From the NCBI RefSeq assembly GCF_026339955.1, contig NZ_JAPEPW010000001.1, forward strand, positions 4,335,001 through 4,399,000: a stretch of DNA of 64,000 nucleotides, written 5' to 3'. The DNA is from Streptomyces sp. NBC_01549 (GTDB taxonomy: Bacteria; Actinomycetota; Actinomycetes; Streptomycetales; Streptomycetaceae). The position numbers and the translations under genes are program-made. The notes beneath the pieces are model-generated. The model was not told the DNA's origin. It did not search any database and was given only the letters and a program-made list of their open reading frames with translations. Shown here in pieces: positions 61,534 through 64,000 of the stretch. Each line of letters starts with the position of its first letter. Positions within the stretch are counted from its first letter, which is position 1.

Positions 61534-62052
61534 ATGAGTGACGACGAGGACTACCTGGAGAAGAGTCCGGCGGCCGCACGGATGGGAAAGGCGGCCGAGT
61601 ATCTGATCGCGGCCTCGGCCATCCTCGCCACGGGCGGTGAGCTGAACGTCTCCACCTCGCTGGTCGATGACGAGGGGGTGGACCTCGTCTTCCACCGGCG
61701 CGGGAGCTCGGCGACCCTGGCGGTGCAGGTGAAGGCCCGGATGTCCACCGGAACGCAGATCCGGCAGGGCAGGCTGATGGCCTTCGTGCGTTCCCAGACC
61801 TTCCAGCCGCGGGCCGACCTGGACATGCTGTTCGTCGCCGTGGACGTCGAGCGGGGAACGATCATGACCGCCTGGCTGATACCGAGCGGCGCGTTCGGGG
61901 AGATGATCGCCGAGCCCAACGGCAGGGGGCGCTTCCGGTTCTCGGCGTCGTTGAAGCCGGACTCCAACGACCGCTGGACCCCGTTCCGGCTGACCGCCGC
62001 GGAGCTTCCGCAGCGCGTCCTCGCCCGGCTGGCCGAGTTGGAGCGGGCGTGA
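61534..62052 (+). CDS. DUF4365-like protein with PD-(D/E)xK nuclease-type motif
   Basis: A 172-residue protein. The segment VSTSLVDDEGVDLVFHRRGSSATLAVQVKAR has the Asp...QxK arrangement of PD-(D/E)xK nucleases, preceded by an N-terminal helix with a conserved-looking Glu (GKAAEYLIAASAIL). DUF4365-type proteins with this fold are common in bacteria and often untested. No methyltransferase or other defence gene is adjacent, so a restriction role is not supported. Confidence 0.6.
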   Translation: MSDDEDYLEKSPAAARMGKAAEYLIAASAILATGGELNVSTSLVDDEGVDLVFHRRGSSATLAVQVKARMSTGTQIRQGRLMAFVRSQTFQPRADLDMLFVAVDVERGTIMTAWLIPSGAFGEMIAEPNGRGRFRFSASLKPDSNDRWTPFRLTAAELPQRVLARLAELERA

Positions 62053-62139
62053 CGAGCGTCGAGCGGGCGTGACGAGCGTCATGGGGGAGGACGGCCGATG
62101 GCTCTGGACGGTCGTCGTGACCGACGGGTAACCTAGCTT

Positions 62140-62155
62140 CTGAGCAAGCGCTTAG
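62140..62155. promoter_or_regulatory. Palindromic operator-like site upstream of the second acyl-CoA dehydrogenase
   Basis: CTGAGCAAGCGCTTAG is a 16-bp near-palindrome (one mismatched pair), resembling TetR/FadR-type sites at fatty-acid genes. It lies about 95 bp before the dehydrogenase gene. Confidence 0.45.
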
Positions 62156-62250
62156 ATTTGGGACCGCAACCATCAATTGAGGAACCCAGACGGCGCGCAA
62201 CCAGGTACGCGAGAGCGGCGCCGGCTTAGGCGCAAGGAAGGGTGGCGGCG

Positions 62251-63408
62251 GTGCGCCGTACGGTGTTCAACGAGGACCACGAGGCGTTCCGGGAGACCCT
62301 GCGGGCCTTCATAGAGGCCGAGGTCGTTCCCGTCTACGACGAGTGGTTCGCCGCGGGCCAGGCGCCGCGCGACTTCTACTACAAGCTCGCCGAGCTCGGC
62401 ATCTTCGGCATCCGCGTCGACGAGGAGTTCGGCGGCGCCGGCATCGACTCGTACAAGTTCGAAGCCGTGATGTACGAGGAGACGGCCCGCGCGGGCGTCC
62501 AGTTCGGCGGCTCCGGTGTGCACGTGCTGCTCGGCCTGCCGTACATCAAGATGCTCGCCACCGACGAGCAGAAGAAGCGGTTCCTGCCGAAGTTCGTCTC
62601 CGCCGAGGAGATGTGGGCCCTCGCGATGACCGAGCCGGGCACCGGCTCCGACCTCGCGGGCATGAAGACCACCGCGAAGCTCTCCGAGGACGGTACGCAC
62701 TACGTCCTCAACGGCGCCAAGACCTTCATCACCGGTGGCGTGCACGCCGACCGCGTCATCGTCTGCGCCCGTACCTCCGCGCCGACCGCCGAGGACCGCC
62801 GCTTCGGCATCTCCCTCTTCGCCGTCGACACCAAGTCCGAGGGCTACTCCGTCGGCCGCAAGCTCGACAAGCTCGGCCTGAAGACCTCCGACACCGCCGA
62901 GCTGGCGTTCGTCGACGTGAAGGTCCCGGCCGAGGACCTCCTCGGCGAGGAGAACAAGGGCTTCTACTACCTCGGCCACAACCTCGCCTCCGAGCGCTGG
63001 GGCATCGCCTTCGGCGCGTACGCGCAGGCCAAGGCCGCCGTCCGGTTCGCCAAGGAGTACGTGCAGGAGCGCACCGTCTTCGGCAAGCCGGTCGCGCACT
63101 TCCAGAACACCAAGTTCGAGCTGGCCGCCTGCCAGGCCGAGGTGGACGCCGCCGAGGCGGTCGTCGACCGCGCCCTGGAGGCCCTGGACGCGGGTGAGCT
63201 GACCCCGGCCGAGGCCGCGTCCGCCAAGCTGTTCTGCACCGAGGTCGCGCACCGCGTGATCGACCGCTGCCTCCAGCTGCACGGCGGCTACGGCTTCATG
63301 AACGAGTACCCGATCGCCCGCCTGTACGCGGACAACCGCGTCAACCGTATCTACGGCGGCACCAGCGAGATCATGAAGTCGATCATCGCGAAGGACATGG
63401 GCCTGTAA
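62251..63408 (+). CDS. Acyl-CoA dehydrogenase
   Basis: GTG 62251 is chosen because GGAAGG lies 9 nt upstream; GTG 62242 abuts it too closely. The 385-residue protein has WALAMTEPGTGSDLAGMKTTA, KTFITGGVHADRV, and LQLHGGYGFMNEYPIARLYADNRVNRIYGGTSEIM. Where many family members have the catalytic Glu (EGTSE) this one has Gly (GGTSE), as in long-chain or isovaleryl-type enzymes whose base lies elsewhere. It is followed 46 bp later by an acyl-CoA thioesterase gene. Confidence 0.93.
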   Translation: MRRTVFNEDHEAFRETLRAFIEAEVVPVYDEWFAAGQAPRDFYYKLAELGIFGIRVDEEFGGAGIDSYKFEAVMYEETARAGVQFGGSGVHVLLGLPYIKMLATDEQKKRFLPKFVSAEEMWALAMTEPGTGSDLAGMKTTAKLSEDGTHYVLNGAKTFITGGVHADRVIVCARTSAPTAEDRRFGISLFAVDTKSEGYSVGRKLDKLGLKTSDTAELAFVDVKVPAEDLLGEENKGFYYLGHNLASERWGIAFGAYAQAKAAVRFAKEYVQERTVFGKPVAHFQNTKFELAACQAEVDAAEAVVDRALEALDAGELTPAEAASAKLFCTEVAHRVIDRCLQLHGGYGFMNEYPIARLYADNRVNRIYGGTSEIMKSIIAKDMGL

Positions 63409-63454
63409 GGCCGGTGAAAGATCACCGGAAACAACCGCACGATACAACTGACGC

Positions 63455-64000
63455 ATGAGTCAGGCACTTGAGTCCCTGCTCGATCTGCTCGACCTGGAGC
63501 GGATCGAGCGGGACATCTTCCGCGGCCAGTCCCGCTCCGCCGTCGTCCCGCGTGTCTTCGGTGGGCAGGTGGCGGCGCAGGCGCTGGTGGCCGCCGGGCG
63601 TACGGTCCCCGAGGACCGGCACGCGCACTCCCTGCACGCGTACTTCCTGCGTCCGGGGGACCCCGGCGCGCCCATCGTGTACACGGTGGACCGCATCCGT
63701 GACGGGCGCTCCTTCACCACCCGCCGTGTCGTCGCCATCCAGCACGGGCAGCCGATCTTCCATCTCTCCGCGTCCTTCCAGACGTACGAGGAGGGCATGG
63801 AGCACCAGGCCGCGATGCCGGCCGCGCCCGACCCGGAGACGCTGCCCACGGCCGCCGAACTGCTGCCGTTGTACGCCGATGTCATCAAGGACCCGGTCGT
63901 CGTCGAACGGCTCCTCGAAGCGCGCGAGTCCGTCGACCTGCGTTACGTCGACGCGCCCCCGTACGGCACGGTCGGCGAGGTCCGCGAACCGCACTCCCAG
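63455..64000 (+). CDS. tesB: Acyl-CoA thioesterase II (5' part; runs off window)
   Basis: From ATG 63455 (MSQALESLLDLLDLERIERDIFRG) the frame is open to the window end, 182 residues of an expected ~285. The first hotdog domain is complete, with RVFGGQVAAQALVAAGRTV, HSLHAYFLRPGDP and RDGRSFTTRRVVAIQHGQPIFHLSASFQ, which is diagnostic of TesB. It hydrolyses acyl-CoAs and probably acts with the upstream dehydrogenase. Confidence 0.93.
   Translation, partial: MSQALESLLDLLDLERIERDIFRGQSRSAVVPRVFGGQVAAQALVAAGRTVPEDRHAHSLHAYFLRPGDPGAPIVYTVDRIRDGRSFTTRRVVAIQHGQPIFHLSASFQTYEEGMEHQAAMPAAPDPETLPTAAELLPLYADVIKDPVVVERLLEARESVDLRYVDAPPYGTVGEVREPHSQ

Noticed and set aside
61534..62052. Restriction or anti-phage system around the PD-(D/E)xK-like protein
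   Set aside because: Neighbours are metabolic genes; no methyltransferase, helicase or toxin partner is present.

Overview
The window is high-GC actinobacterial DNA, almost certainly from a Streptomyces chromosome. Several landmarks point there: adpA carrying a single TTA (bldA-type) codon next to ornA, a complete desferrioxamine operon with IdeR/DmdR-type iron boxes, a DUF397/XRE/ATP-binding regulatory triad, and many GTG/TTG starts with GGAGG ribosome sites. From memory, the order tesB / acyl-CoA dehydrogenase / leucine-catabolic operon / des operon / GH20 / glmS / adpA / ornA matches the S. coelicolor core chromosome; this was not checked against a database.

Region 1 (1-22,492) is the right part of a natural-product cluster. 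It holds a flavin-dependent halogenase (running off the left edge), an aromatic-ring FAD monooxygenase, a PPOX-type flavin/F420 protein, an MFS exporter, a flavin reductase, a Kef-type antiporter, a SnoaL-like protein and a tandem ABM monooxygenase. A dense regulatory block follows: an orphan OmpR-type regulator, a gamma-butyrolactone-receptor-like TetR, an AfsA homologue with a coupled SDR, and an HxlR regulator. Next come two glycosyltransferases, a membrane acyltransferase and a complete NDP-2,6-dideoxyhexose pathway (thymidylyltransferase, 4,6-dehydratase, 2,3-dehydratase, 3-ketoreductase, epimerase, 4-ketoreductase). The polyketide synthase itself is not in the window. By inference the product is a chlorinated aromatic polyketide (type II PKS likely) carrying acylated deoxysugars.

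Region 2 (22,493-25,335) is a scarred junction: an IS110-family element, noncoding sequence, and a frameshifted, 3'-truncated tyrosine integrase lying against a tRNA-His gene. This is the signature of an integrative element that once used tRNA-His as its attachment site, so the cluster may have arrived on a genomic island.

Region 3 (25,441-46,164) is core chromosome: ornA, adpA, a universal stress protein, an acetate/succinate-type permease, glmS, a Tat-exported phosphatase, a DUF4429/SHOCT protein, a secreted GH20 hexosaminidase, desDCBA, a siderophore-interacting reductase and the desE binding lipoprotein. A TnpB-like element is inserted between desE and the reductase gene. A 65-bp perfect palindrome is centred on the desA iron box.

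Region 4 (46,339-54,402) is accessory: a 5'-truncated RHS/YD-repeat protein whose C-terminal tip looks like a nucleotidyltransferase toxin, followed immediately by a small probable immunity gene; then a DUF4232 lipoprotein and the DUF397/XRE/ATP-binding set. Region 5 (54,635-64,000) is catabolic: acyl-CoA dehydrogenase, HMG-CoA lyase, methylcrotonyl-CoA carboxylase subunits with a divergent TetR gene and two matching operators, a small gene with an in-frame stop, a PD-(D/E)xK-like protein, a second acyl-CoA dehydrogenase, and the start of an acyl-CoA thioesterase II.
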